From: Halomonas sp. QHL1
GTDB lineage: Bacteria; Pseudomonadota; Gammaproteobacteria; Pseudomonadales; Halomonadaceae
Assembly: GCF_001882345.1 (NCBI RefSeq)
Contig: NZ_MINL01000001.1
Span: forward strand, 1,511,705-1,575,704
Length of the DNA stretch: 64,000 nt
Reading direction: 5' to 3'
How positions within the stretch are numbered: position 1 is the first letter of the stretch; each line of letters opens with the position of its first letter. A program made the translations under genes and the position numbers. Positions 44,675-53,507 of this stretch are shown here, piece after piece. The notes under the pieces were generated by a model, which saw nothing but the letters and a program-made list of their open reading frames with translations, was not told the DNA's origin and did no database searches.

Positions 44675-45382
44675 TCAGAACACCTCGGCATGGCGAAACC
44701 CGAAGTCCAGCAATTGCTGCGCGGGCACCGGGGAGAAGACATCTGTCAGGCGCCGTGCCGTTAACGGTTGAGCCGGGTCGAGCAACACAGTGTGTGTGTC
44801 GAAGTTCTCACCGATGACAGCAAAGATGACGTTGTTCCAGGAATCGATAAACTCAGAGCGATCCATGACCTTATTTCCCAACGCGGGATCGCCAATATAG
44901 ACGCGGTCCCCTACCACCTTTTTCATCACCACGAAGTGCTGATAGCCAGCGAGATCAAGCAGCACGATGACGGGAATCGAGACGGCATCCAGTGCATCGC
45001 CCTCGATTTCATAGCCCCTGGCACGCAAGCCAATGGATTCCACATAGTTGCGCAGGTCGAGTAGGGAAAAGCCCATGCGCCGCGCTATTTCGGGATCGCT
45101 AACCGCAAACATTCCCTCGAGAACATCCACCTCGGTCACATCTGACCAGCCGTAGGCATACTTGAGGATGGTTGCCAGGGATGCCGCACCGCAGGAAAAA
45201 TCTGTTTCCTGCGGGATAAGATTCTCAAAGCGAAGCTCACGTATCGACTTCACGTTTTTCGTTACTAAGGTGCCAGGCACGACATTACCCAGCCTGATCG
45301 GCGCGGCATCCGCCTGTTTAGCGGGTAACGAGATACCCGTTATAAACGCTAGATTGAGCAGCGCTATCGCAACGGTTTTCAT
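44675..45382 (-). CDS. fapD: FapD-like C39 peptidase
   Basis: 235 residues with a Sec signal. Papain-like C39 motif: oxyanion Gln58 and catalytic Cys64 in PQETDFSCGAASLATILKYAYG, His149 in GYQHFVVMKKV, Asp165 in VYIGDPALGNKVM. All catalytic residues are kept. In Fap systems this periplasmic protease-like protein is needed for fibre formation. It is separated from the upstream amyloid gene by a strong hairpin terminator. Confidence 0.88.
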   Translation of the reverse strand: MKTVAIALLNLAFITGISLPAKQADAAPIRLGNVVPGTLVTKNVKSIRELRFENLIPQETDFSCGAASLATILKYAYGWSDVTEVDVLEGMFAVSDPEIARRMGFSLLDLRNYVESIGLRARGYEIEGDALDAVSIPVIVLLDLAGYQHFVVMKKVVGDRVYIGDPALGNKVMDRSEFIDSWNNVIFAVIGENFDTHTVLLDPAQPLTARRLTDVFSPVPAQQLLDFGFRHAEVF

Positions 45383-45412
45383 ACCTAGATTCCTGCAAAG
45401 CGTTTAGATTTG

Positions 45413-45440
45413 AAAAACCCGGCCCGCAGAGCGGGCCGGG
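45413..45440 (-). terminator. Strong intrinsic terminator/attenuator between amyloid gene and fapD
   Basis: Perfect 10-bp G/C-only stem, CCCGGCCCGC (45418-45427) / GCGGGCCGGG (45431-45440), tight 3-nt loop, followed on the - strand by T5 (45417-45413). Confidence 0.92.
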
Positions 45441-45459
45441 CTGAATCACCTGATACCGA

Positions 45460-46353
45460 TCACTGCGCGCGAGCGATGGACAGGGTGTTGCTTTGCATAT
45501 TGCCGTTGCCTGAGGCGATGTTGACACCCACGTTGCCGCTGGCATTTGCCAGTGAATTGTTCATCGCAGCAGTGTTGGTGTTACCTGTAAGCTCGACCGA
45601 CCACCAGTTAGCGGATTCTACAACGAGGTCATTGTCGGACATGTTATTGTAAGACACCTGCACACCACCGGTGGAGGCCTCGGCAGAGCTACCCTGCCCG
45701 ACTGCCAACGTCATGGCATTGTTCTGAACATTACCAGCGCCAGCAGCAACGTTAGCGCCGATGTTACCGGATACGTTGTTCAGAGAGTTATCAAGCGACG
45801 CGTTGTTCGTAGTGCCATCGTTGTAGTAGCGGTTGTTTGAGGAAGACTGGATCGCAAAGGTCGCGGCCTTGGCAAAGACCATGGAAGCATCATCATCCGC
45901 GGAGCCACCACCGGGGGTCCACCAGAACATTGAAGAAGCCCCTGGGCCATTGCCACCAGCATCGGATTCGCCACTGGCGATGGCCGTATCATTGGCCTGC
46001 TTGTTGAGATCACCGGATGCCACGTTGATGCCGATATTACCGGTAGCGCCGTTTCCAGACCCGGTGACGGTAGAATTGTTATCACTCAGCTCTGATTTAA
46101 CGGCATTATCGTCGGTGAACTGCTTACGGTCGATAGTAGCCGCGGCGAAGTGATCCGCATCCGTAGCTGTCACAGTCAAATCGACATCCACGTCGATTGC
46201 GTTAGTGACTTCATGTGTAAGTGCGACCGTGATATCGTTGTCGACATCCACGTCTAGATCGGAGTCGGTGTTAAAATCATTGGCCAGCGCATAGGGTGCC
46301 GCAAGAAGAGCGGCGATAGCGACTGCGAGTGGTGCTTTTGCGAATGTTTTCAT
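45460..46353 (-). CDS. fapC: FapC-like functional amyloid subunit
   Basis: 297 residues. Sec signal (APLAVAIAALLAAPYALA). The mature protein is Asp/Asn/Ser/Ala-rich, with three imperfect repeats: GNIGINVASGDLNKQANDTA, GNIGANVAAGAGNVQNNAMT and GNVGVNIASGNGNMQSNTLS, separated by variable linkers, exactly the FapC plan. The N-terminal stretch is strongly acidic (DSDLDVDVDNDI), as expected in a halophile. It has a TCAGGAGAAAG site and the strongest downstream terminator, consistent with being the major secreted fibre protein. Confidence 0.88.
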   Translation of the reverse strand: MKTFAKAPLAVAIAALLAAPYALANDFNTDSDLDVDVDNDITVALTHEVTNAIDVDVDLTVTATDADHFAAATIDRKQFTDDNAVKSELSDNNSTVTGSGNGATGNIGINVASGDLNKQANDTAIASGESDAGGNGPGASSMFWWTPGGGSADDDASMVFAKAATFAIQSSSNNRYYNDGTTNNASLDNSLNNVSGNIGANVAAGAGNVQNNAMTLAVGQGSSAEASTGGVQVSYNNMSDNDLVVESANWWSVELTGNTNTAAMNNSLANASGNVGVNIASGNGNMQSNTLSIARAQ

Positions 46354-46407
46354 TGTCTTTCTCCTGAATGAAACTGCGAGTCTTGCTCTTGATTTACGAA
46401 GGCACTA

Positions 46408-47169
46408 CTACCTGCTAGCACTGGACGTCATGCGGATACCCACATGGTTCCCGGTAGCGTTGCCCATTCCAGCCGACTGATTCACTTGGATGACGCCGCG
46501 TGACCCGGCGAAGGCCGACTCCTCGATCTCGACCCGTCCCGACGACGCATTGCCCTCCGCGTCTTCCATCGACTCCTGCTTGCTGGACAGCACCTGGCTC
46601 AGCGATTCGCTGGTCAGAGAACTGCCCCTTATGCCCAGCGCCACACTCAGGGTGTTGCTCTGCACATTCGCTTGCCCCGCCGCCTGGTTGACGGATATCC
46701 AGCCCACCGCTTGGTTCAGTGCCTGATCCTTGATCACTGCACTGGCCTGTTGGGGCTCGAGGCGATTGTTCGAAGTGGCGATCTGCACCACGATGTTATT
46801 GGCCAGGGCATAATCTCCCATGGCAATAACACCGGAATTGCTCTGCAGATTGCCGTAACCTGATGCCATGTTGACGTTGATGGCCCCCTGTACATTGCTG
46901 AGGGAGCGACCATCAATAAGGGAAGCGGCACGGTAAGTAGTGGTGAAAACCCGATGAAAGCTGTCGTCTTGAAAGCTCTCCTGCCCCCAAGCGCTAGCGA
47001 TGAAACCGGACAGGACCAGGGTTGCTAACCCTTTTGTCAGCAGGGGTACACCCTGAAGAGCTCGCTTAAATTTGGCAGGCGCTACTGGGCGTAGTGCGAC
47101 GTTAAATTGTTGGCGATTGCAGATTCTCTGATCATGCTGCTGTTTGGCTGCCGCTAGTTTCGCAATCAT
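46408..47169 (-). CDS. Fap minor-subunit-like protein (FapA/FapB type)
   Basis: 253 residues from ATG 47169 (weak AGG site); ATG 47223 is an alternative. A long basic leader precedes a signal-like helix (KGLATLVLSGFIASAWG). Three amyloid-like repeats: GAINVNMASGYGNLQSNSGV, GWISVNQAAGQANVQSNTLS and GVIQVNQSAGMGNATGNHVG. First gene of the cluster, so it may act as nucleator, like FapB, or fuse the roles of FapA and FapB. Which is not decidable by eye. Confidence 0.7.
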   Translation of the reverse strand: MIAKLAAAKQQHDQRICNRQQFNVALRPVAPAKFKRALQGVPLLTKGLATLVLSGFIASAWGQESFQDDSFHRVFTTTYRAASLIDGRSLSNVQGAINVNMASGYGNLQSNSGVIAMGDYALANNIVVQIATSNNRLEPQQASAVIKDQALNQAVGWISVNQAAGQANVQSNTLSVALGIRGSSLTSESLSQVLSSKQESMEDAEGNASSGRVEIEESAFAGSRGVIQVNQSAGMGNATGNHVGIRMTSSASR

Positions 47170-47807
47170 TGTTGATACCTGTAGCCGTAGGACTTCTGTC
47201 ACAATGCGAATACATAAATTCACAAAAAATATAACTCTGAAACCTTTGTCAACAGAATAAGAGAGGAACAGGTCGCGTTAAACCTGATATTTGCCGAAGG
47301 ATGCGTTGGTTTTGTTCATGTACAAAAGGCTAAAAATAGATAATTAAATGCTACTTAACTAGTACTATTAGTTTAATTTACGGACATATAAAAGTTTAGC
47401 GGATGCAATATTTCTTAAATTAAAGAAAGTCATAGCTAGCGGAAAAGTGACGCTTATTTAAACGTTGTGTAATTCTTTAAAAGCAATACAAAAACCTATC
47501 AATCGAACCATTCACGCTTATACGAAGGTTTAATATCTCAAACCAAACCATGATAGATAACCAAGGGTGTAGCATTTTCATCGGCCGAAGCGGATGCTGA
47601 TTCACGGGGCATAGTGACTATCAAATTAGGCACTTAGCTCATCAAAAAAAGGGATATTCCACCATACTCAATGACGACTAGGCGCCACATTGACTTGGAT
47701 TCATTAGCCCCTACTCAACGGTATAAACTCTGGTAGAGGAAATAAAAAGGCGTTTTAACTCTCTGCAGATCTGGAAGTTAACTTTTTCCTTAAAACAACT
47801 ATTCAGA
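47170..47807. promoter_or_regulatory. Gene-free AT-rich region upstream of the fap-like operon
   Basis: About 640 bases with many stops in all frames and no recognisable gene or RNA. It should hold the operon promoter and long 5' control region. I see A/T-rich stretches near 47330-47470 but no site I can name. Confidence 0.5.
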
Positions 47808-47841
47808 ACAAAAAAACCTCCTGATAGTTATTCAGGAGGTT
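47808..47841 (-). terminator. Intrinsic terminator downstream of trpA
   Basis: Perfect 10-bp stem AACCTCCTGA (47815-47824) / TCAGGAGGTT (47832-47841), 7-nt loop; on the - strand followed by T-run (47814-47808). About 235 bases beyond trpA. Confidence 0.85.
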
Positions 47842-48041
47842 AAAAAAAGGCAGATTAAATAAAGAATCACTCATGAAAGCCATGCTTTCTTCCTGCGCGG
47901 GCTGCAGAAGAAAGCCTTAGCTGTAGGTATTCTTATTAAATGCTGGTTACCAGCATCCTGCAAAAGTATGCAGTAGGTCGTTTAAAAGCGTAGTGGTGGC
48001 GTTTACGAAACCCCACTCTCAATTGTATTTAGCTACTTTAT

Positions 48042-48063
48042 CACGGCATGTACGCATGCCGTG
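48042..48063. other. Hairpin just past trpA
   Basis: CACGGCATG (48042-48050) / CATGCCGTG (48055-48063), perfect 9-bp arms, loop TACG, no T-run. Possibly a 3' stabiliser for trpBA mRNA. Confidence 0.5.
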
Positions 48064-48076
48064 TTCGTATTTTAAA

Positions 48077-48943
48077 TTACTCCCTACACGCCCTTACGCT
48101 TTCGGCCAACTCGCTGACCAGGCCGTGCACCCGCTCAACGGCTTTATCAGGGGTGTTGGCGTGTTCAATACAGTCGACTAGCGCAGAGCCGACGACGACT
48201 GCATCGCTAAAGCGGCCAATAGTGGCAGCTTGTTCGGCGGTGCGTATGCCGAAGCCAACCGCGATGGGCAAATCCGTGTGTTCGCGCAGCTGGGCAACCG
48301 AACTTTCCAGCCTTTCCGGCGTGGGAGCGTTACCGCCGGTGACACCCGCCACGGAGACGTAGTAGATAAACCCAGAGGCATTTGCCAGCACTTTAGGCAG
48401 CCGCTTAGCATCGGTGGTCGGGGTGGCCAAACGGATAAAATCAATACCGTGCTGGGCCGCTGGCTGGCAGAGTTCTTCGTCGTGTTCAGGCGGCAGATCC
48501 ACCACAATCAGGCCATCTACCCCAGCGCTGGCGGCATCCGCTAGAAAGCGCTCAACGCCGTAGCAAAAAATCGGGTTGTAGTAGCCCATCAGCACAATTG
48601 GCGTAGTGCTATTTTCTTCTCGAAAGCTCCGCACCATTTCCAGCGTTTTGGCTTGGGTTTGGCCGTTTTTCAGGGCGCGCAGCGCTGCTTTTTGAATGGC
48701 GGGTCCATCTGCCATGGGGTCGCTGAACGGCATTCCCAGCTCGATGATATCCACCCCTGCCGCGGGCAGCCCGTGCAGCAGGCGGCGGGAGGTCTCGGCG
48801 TCTGGGTCACCGGCCGTTAGGTAGCTGACCAGCGCCGGGCGGTTTTGCTGCTTGAGCGCAGCAAAGCAGTTTTCAAGACGAGAGGGGTTACTCATAGCGT
48901 CGTTCACAACATCGTTCATAGCGTTGTCCTGGATTGCGCTCAT
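48077..48943 (-). CDS. trpA: Tryptophan synthase alpha subunit
   Basis: 288 residues from ATG 48943, which overlaps the trpB stop (ATGA); a shorter start at 48895 ([11 protein letters not shown]) matches family N-termini better but lacks a ribosome site. Catalytic Glu in [17 protein letters not shown] and Asp in [13 protein letters not shown] are present, with [10 protein letters not shown] and [10 protein letters not shown]. It cleaves indole-glycerol phosphate and channels indole to TrpB. Confidence 0.97.
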   Translation of the reverse strand: MSAIQDNAMNDVVNDAMSNPSRLENCFAALKQQNRPALVSYLTAGDPDAETSRRLLHGLPAAGVDIIELGMPFSDPMADGPAIQKAALRALKNGQTQAKTLEMVRSFREENSTTPIVLMGYYNPIFCYGVERFLADAASAGVDGLIVVDLPPEHDEELCQPAAQHGIDFIRLATPTTDAKRLPKVLANASGFIYYVSVAGVTGGNAPTPERLESSVAQLREHTDLPIAVGFGIRTAEQAATIGRFSDAVVVGSALVDCIEHANTPDKAVERVHGLVSELAESVRACRE

Positions 48944-50169
48944 AAGCTTTTCACTCCGAACTTGTCACCAAGATGATGGGCCACGCTCATCATGTCTTTG
49001 TCTCCACGGCCGCTAAGGTTGACCACCATTAGGTGCTCCCGGGGCAGCGTAGGCGCGCGCTTGGCGACTTCCGCCAAAGCGTGGGCGGTTTCCAGGGCGG
49101 GAATAATGCCTTCCTGACGGCAGCAGATCTGGAAAGCTTCCAGCGCTTCGTCATCAGTGGCGGAGACGTACTCGACCCTCCCCTGTTCGTGCAACCATGC
49201 GTGCTCTGGGCCAATGCCGGGGTAATCGAGCCCTGCGGAAATCGAGTGGGCGTCGATAATCTGGCCATCTTCATTTTGCAGCAGGTAGGTGCGATTACCG
49301 TGCAGCACCCCTGGCGTACCACCGTTAAGGCTGGCGGCGTGAAGGCCGCTTTTCACGCCTTTGCCACCCGCTTCTACGCCAATCATCTTGACCCCTGGGT
49401 CATCAAGGAACGGGTGAAACAGCCCAATAGCGTTTGAGCCACCGCCCACGCAGGCCACCAGCGAATCCGGCAGGCGACCTTTCTTTTCCAGCATTTGCGC
49501 GCGGGTTTCATGGCCGATCACCGCTTGGAAGTCGCGCACCATAGCAGGATACGGGTGCGGCCCGGCGACAGTGCCAATAATGTAGAAGGTGTCGTCGACG
49601 TTGGTGACCCAGTCGCGCAGCGCCTCGTTCATGGCGTCTTTGAGCGTGCCGGTGCCGGAAGTGACCGGGACGATTTCTGCGCCCAGTAGCTTCATGCGGA
49701 ACACGTTGGTCTGCTGGCGTTCGATGTCCGTAGTGCCCATATAGATCACGCAGGGCAGGCCAAAACGTGCCGCCACCGTGGCGGTGGCCACGCCGTGCAT
49801 ACCCGCGCCGGTTTCGGCGATGATGCGTTTTTTGCCCATTTGCTTGGCCAGCAGCACCTGGCCAATGCAGTTATTAATCTTGTGGGCGCCGGTGTGGTTT
49901 AGCTCTTCGCGCTTTAGGTAAATACTTGCCCCGCCAAAGTGCTCGGTCAGCCGCTCGGCAAAGTAGAGCGGGCTGGGCCGCCCCACGTAATCACCCTGAA
50001 AGTAAGCTAGCTGGCGCTGGAATTCGGGATCATTTTTAGCGGTGGCGTATTCGTCTTGCAGCTCTAAAATCAGCGGCATCAGCGTTTCAGCGACAAAACG
50101 CCCACCGAAACTGCCAAATAGCCCATTGGCATCGGGTAGGCTCTTGGATAAGTCTATAGGTTGATTCAT
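48940..50169 (-). CDS. trpB: Tryptophan synthase beta subunit
   Basis: 409 residues from ATG 50169 (AGAGGT upstream); a GTG one codon earlier is also open. PLP lysine in [30 protein letters not shown], phosphate loop [15 protein letters not shown]. It joins indole and serine to tryptophan. First gene of trpBA, divergent from the trpI-like regulator, the Pseudomonas-type arrangement in which TrpI activates trpBA on binding indole-glycerol phosphate. Confidence 0.97.
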   Translation of the reverse strand: MNQPIDLSKSLPDANGLFGSFGGRFVAETLMPLILELQDEYATAKNDPEFQRQLAYFQGDYVGRPSPLYFAERLTEHFGGASIYLKREELNHTGAHKINNCIGQVLLAKQMGKKRIIAETGAGMHGVATATVAARFGLPCVIYMGTTDIERQQTNVFRMKLLGAEIVPVTSGTGTLKDAMNEALRDWVTNVDDTFYIIGTVAGPHPYPAMVRDFQAVIGHETRAQMLEKKGRLPDSLVACVGGGSNAIGLFHPFLDDPGVKMIGVEAGGKGVKSGLHAASLNGGTPGVLHGNRTYLLQNEDGQIIDAHSISAGLDYPGIGPEHAWLHEQGRVEYVSATDDEALEAFQICCRQEGIIPALETAHALAEVAKRAPTLPREHLMVVNLSGRGDKDMMSVAHHLGDKFGVKSL

Positions 50170-50314
50170 CACGACCTCTGAATGCGTTATCGAACAGTCA
50201 GTGAAAACCGTTCAGTGAAAACAGTGCAATGAAAGTAGCGCAGGCAGGTGGGGATAAAAATCGATAAGATGTCATCAATATGTGAGATTTAGTCAACTGT
50301 TAGCAGGACACCCC
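50170..50314. promoter_or_regulatory. trpBA / trpI divergent control region
   Basis: 145 bases between divergent starts, with near-repeats GTTCAGTGAAAAC and CAGTGAAAACCG around 50193-50225. It is the expected site of TrpI-type control; individual operators cannot be defined by eye. Confidence 0.5.
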
Positions 50315-51217
50315 ATGCAACATAGCATGCCCCCGCTTAGCGCCCTACGGGCCTTTGAAGCGACTGCCCGGTTGGGCAGCGTGACCGCCGCTGCCGATGA
50401 GCTAAGCGTTACCCATGGAGCGGTTAGCCGCCAACTAAAAAGCTTGGATGAGCATTTTGGCGTGGCGCTTTTCGTAAAATCGGGCCGAGGAATTGCGCTA
50501 ACACCGCACGGCGAGCGGTTACAAAGCGGTGTGGGCGAAGCCTTCGCTCGCTTGAAAGATAGTTGTGCCGTGCTCAAGCATGAAGTGGAAGAAGCGCCCT
50601 TCACCCTGGCCTGCCCTGGCAGTCTTTTGGCCCGCTGGCTAATTCCCCGGTTAGATCGCCTCAACCGTGAGTTGCCCCAGCTAAAGCTAAAAGTCGTGGT
50701 GAGTGAAAGCGAGCAACCCGGTAAGCAAACGGATGTCAGCGCCACACTGGCATTTTCCGAACCGCCCTGGCCCGAAAATGTGGAGGTTATGGAGCTAATG
50801 GCGGAACAGATCTGCGCAGTGGTAAGCCCGCAGTTAGCAGCCCATATCGATACAGCTAAACCGGCAACGCTATTGGCTAACAAGCTGCTTTACACAGCAT
50901 CACGCCCACAGGCGTGGCCGCAGTGGGCCAACGCCCAAGGGCTTGAGCTGGCTCAACTTGAAGAAGCGCTAAGCAAAGGCCAAGGGTTTGATCACCTTTA
51001 CTACTTAATGGAAGCAGCGGTGGCGGGCTTGGGCGTGGCGATCGCACCCAAGTTGTTGGTAGAAGACGACCTAAAGAGCGGGCGGCTTATCGCGCCCTGG
51101 GGGAGTATCGAAACCCCCGCCCGCCTCTGCCTCTGGCTACCCAATCAAACCAACAGCTACCGCAGCGAGCCCCTGGCAGCATGGCTTAAGCGGGAGCTGG
51201 GAGACGAGCATTGCTGA
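50315..51217 (+). CDS. trpI: LysR-family regulator, TrpI/GcvA-like
   Basis: 300 residues from ATG 50315 (AGGACACCCC). N-terminal winged helix: LSALRAFEATARLGSVTAAADELSVTHGAVSRQLKSLDEHFG, then LFVKSGRGIALTPHGERL. The effector domain is of GcvA/TrpI type (GFDHLYYLMEAAVAGLGVAIAP). Divergence from trpBA supports TrpI; without that context it could be any GcvA-like regulator. Confidence 0.85.
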   Translation: MQHSMPPLSALRAFEATARLGSVTAAADELSVTHGAVSRQLKSLDEHFGVALFVKSGRGIALTPHGERLQSGVGEAFARLKDSCAVLKHEVEEAPFTLACPGSLLARWLIPRLDRLNRELPQLKLKVVVSESEQPGKQTDVSATLAFSEPPWPENVEVMELMAEQICAVVSPQLAAHIDTAKPATLLANKLLYTASRPQAWPQWANAQGLELAQLEEALSKGQGFDHLYYLMEAAVAGLGVAIAPKLLVEDDLKSGRLIAPWGSIETPARLCLWLPNQTNSYRSEPLAAWLKRELGDEHC

Positions 51218-51223
51218 TACCAT

Positions 51224-51829
51224 TCACGATTGGCACTTCTGCACTATCAAATAAGTATGCAACTCCGGGTGCTGATCGTACTCAAGGTGTCTGGACACCG
51301 CGCCTAGCTTAATCAGCAGGGATAAGAAGCCGTTGGTGCCAATCGTGGAGTAGTAGACCTCTGGCCCCATGAAGCTATCAGTGTTCTCGCCGGGCTCTTC
51401 CGTGCCACCAAAGGAGAAGATAAACACACCACCTTTATTCAGGCTGTTGATGATCTTCGTGATGACACTCTCCTGGTGCGCCAGCGGAATATGCCAGATG
51501 CTGTCCCAGGCAGTGATGAAGTCGTATTTTTCCGGCGGCTGCCATTGGCAAATATCCTGGTGGTGAAAGGTCACGTCTGGATGCTTCTGCTTTGCGAGGC
51601 GCAGCATTTCATCGGAAATATCCACGCCCTCTGGGGTAAAGCCCGCCTGTTGCAGCAGATCTATAAAGCGGCCTGTACAGCCACAGCCGATATGCAGCGC
51701 CCTGCCTCGATTTTTAACAAACGATAGCGCTCTTTCATGCGCCTCCATGCCGTTAGCGAGATTGAATTTTTCGCTTTGCCATAGGTGGGTGATTTGATCG
51801 TAGGCGCTGCCAATATCAGCTGGATTCAT
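51224..51829 (-). CDS. Class I SAM-dependent methyltransferase
   Basis: 201 residues from ATG 51829; ATG 51871 would overlap the upstream gene by 35 bases. Motif I is ALHIGCGCTGRFIDLL, with GVDISDEMLRLAKQKHP and YDFITAWDSIWHIPLAHQ. Cytosolic small-molecule methyltransferase, substrate unknown. Starts eight bases after the NAD(P)-binding gene, so the two are co-transcribed. Confidence 0.88.
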   Translation of the reverse strand: MNPADIGSAYDQITHLWQSEKFNLANGMEAHERALSFVKNRGRALHIGCGCTGRFIDLLQQAGFTPEGVDISDEMLRLAKQKHPDVTFHHQDICQWQPPEKYDFITAWDSIWHIPLAHQESVITKIINSLNKGGVFIFSFGGTEEPGENTDSFMGPEVYYSTIGTNGFLSLLIKLGAVSRHLEYDQHPELHTYLIVQKCQS

Positions 51830-51836
51830 AGCAATG

Positions 51837-52466
51837 TTAGTCAATAATTTTATCGATCGAGCGCTTACCATCCAATAGCAAGTACTCCTGGTTAATCACG
51901 CCTGGGCTTTGCACCACGTGCAACAAGACGTGGGCTACATTAGCGCGGGAGATTTGATTATCACCGGCTTCATCAAACGAGCTGGCAAACTGCTGACTGG
52001 CGGCTTCGTCGGTCAAACGTCCAGGCTTGAGAATAACGTAGGGCATACTGCTATTGCGAAGGTGGGCATCAGCGGCAAATTTCGCGGCCATGTAGGGGCG
52101 CATTTTCTCGGGCGCTTCCAAAGGCTGTTCTGCCCGCATGGCGCTGATCATGATGTAGCGGGAGAGGCCTTTTTGCTTGGCGATATCGGCAGTACGAATG
52201 GCGCCAAAAAGGTCAATCATCAGGGTTTTATCCGGCCCGGTGTGGGGACCTGATCCCGCCGTAAAGACCACCTGATCGCAACCTTCAAAGGCGTGTTCAA
52301 ACTCACCCTCTAAATCAGCAATCACGGTGTCTATGCCGCGCTCGTTAAACCAAGCTGCCTGCTCTTCACTGCGGATCATCGCCTTGATAGGAGTACCGGC
52401 CTGCTGCGCCAGTTCGCAAAATTGTTTGCCAATCTGTCCGTTCGCACCAATCACTAACGTCGTCAT
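51837..52466 (-). CDS. NAD(P)-binding atypical SDR (NmrA/YwnB-like)
   Basis: 209 residues. Rossmann motif TLVIGANGQIGKQFCELA, VVFTAGSG, YIMISAMRAE and PYVILKPGRLTDE mark the atypical SDR_a5 group, related to flavin/biliverdin reductase-like enzymes. The catalytic YxxxK is only partly evident (PYMAAKFAADAHL). Strong site CAAGGAGGCG. Substrate unknown. Confidence 0.88.
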   Translation of the reverse strand: MTTLVIGANGQIGKQFCELAQQAGTPIKAMIRSEEQAAWFNERGIDTVIADLEGEFEHAFEGCDQVVFTAGSGPHTGPDKTLMIDLFGAIRTADIAKQKGLSRYIMISAMRAEQPLEAPEKMRPYMAAKFAADAHLRNSSMPYVILKPGRLTDEAASQQFASSFDEAGDNQISRANVAHVLLHVVQSPGVINQEYLLLDGKRSIDKIID

Positions 52467-52561
52467 AACGCCTCCTTGTGGATTGCTTACCCTTCATATG
52501 AGTGCAGGCACTTAGGCGAAATTCAACCCTGAAGCGTGGCACGCCGCAGCAGTTGAGGCAT

Positions 52562-53251
52562 TTAAGCCATCACTCCAAACACGTGCCCGATAGCGGATGT
52601 TAAGGCCATCGCGAGCGCGCCCCAGAACATTACTCTTGTTGCCGCTTTTAGTATTGGCGCTCCCCCCACTCGAGCAGCTATCGCGCCCAACAAGGCTAAA
52701 AAAAGCAGAGAGAACAACGCTACCAGTAATATCAGCTGTGAAGATGGCGCCAACCAAGCGACCAGTAGCGGTAAAAATGCGCCGATGGTGAACGTCGCAG
52801 CCGATGAGAGTGCTGCCTGGAGCGGGCGCGCTTGGGTGGTATCGGTGATACCGATCTCATCTCGCGCATGCGCACCTAGGGCGTCGTTGGTCATCAGTTG
52901 CTCAGCGACTTGTCGCGCCAGCTCAGGTGTCAAACCGCGTGTTTCATAGATGGCGGCGAGTTCTTCCTGCTCTAGTTCGTAATGTTCGGCCAAGGCTTTG
53001 CGTTCGATGTCGAGATCGGCGTTTTCAGTATCCGATTGCGAACTTACCGATACATACTCCCCCGCTGCCATCGACATAGCGCCAGCCACCAGGCCCGCAA
53101 TCCCCGCCAGCATAATATCGCTTTGAGTGGTGTTGGCTGCGGCAACGCCCAATATCAAGCTGCTAGTAGAAACAATGCCATCGTTGGCGACCAGTACCGC
53201 GGCACGCAGCCAACCGGTACGGTGAGATCGATGTGGTTCTGAATGGATCAT
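52562..53251 (-). CDS. VIT1/CCC1-family transporter
   Basis: 229 residues, five membrane segments. VIT blocks: AVLVANDGIVSTSSLILGVAAA at the start, AGLVAGAMSMAAGEYVSVSSQSD, and DALGAHARDEIG in the metal-binding helical loop. Eukaryotic and bacterial members carry Fe2+ or Mn2+ out of the cytosol. Single gene; the promoter side faces the DUF3015 gene. Confidence 0.92.
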   Translation of the reverse strand: MIHSEPHRSHRTGWLRAAVLVANDGIVSTSSLILGVAAANTTQSDIMLAGIAGLVAGAMSMAAGEYVSVSSQSDTENADLDIERKALAEHYELEQEELAAIYETRGLTPELARQVAEQLMTNDALGAHARDEIGITDTTQARPLQAALSSAATFTIGAFLPLLVAWLAPSSQLILLVALFSLLFLALLGAIAARVGGAPILKAATRVMFWGALAMALTSAIGHVFGVMA

Positions 53252-53279
53252 GGGTTTATTGCTCTAGTGGTTGCGTCTC

Positions 53280-53329
53280 AGTGAAACACTGAACAGTTTT
53301 CCTCTTTTGACTTTAACGCTTCAGGGCAT
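53280..53329. repeat. Direct repeat, left copy, flanking the DUF3015-DUF4105 pair
   Basis: AGTGAAACACTGAACAG, then CCTCTTTTGACTTTAACGCT to GGGCAT. By eye about 42 of 50 aligned positions match the copy at 55929-55976 in the same orientation. Confidence 0.7.
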
Positions 53330-53374
53330 TTTGTAAGCCATATCTTACAAAGATGTCAGATATGGCTTACAAAA
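53329..53374. promoter_or_regulatory. Long perfect inverted repeat
   Basis: TTTTGTAAGCCATATCT (53329-53345) and its exact complement (53358-53374) with a 12-nt spacer. It lies between divergent genes, where no terminator is needed. It could be an operator, a structured leader or the end of a mobile element. Confidence 0.7.
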
Positions 53375-53396
53375 AAACCATGACAACACTGTTATG

Positions 53397-53419
53397 ATTA
53401 ATGATGATTAATCATTAAT
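53397..53419. promoter_or_regulatory. AT-rich inverted repeat upstream of DUF3015
   Basis: ATTAATGAT (53397-53405), spacer GATTA, ATCATTAAT (53411-53419): perfect 9-bp arms about 90 bases before the DUF3015 start. Possible operator. Confidence 0.5.
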
Positions 53420-53507
53420 TTACATCAAAGAAATGTGCAAATCTTGAGGCTTGTCGGTACCTCCAGATAAAAATTCAAACCGACAAAATAAATCATTAGG
53501 GGATCTC

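Noticed and set aside
45460..47169. Possible CRISPR or tandem DNA repeat array in the amyloid genes
   Set aside because: The regularity is at protein level (about 20-residue motifs with variable linkers); DNA copies diverge and spacing is uneven.
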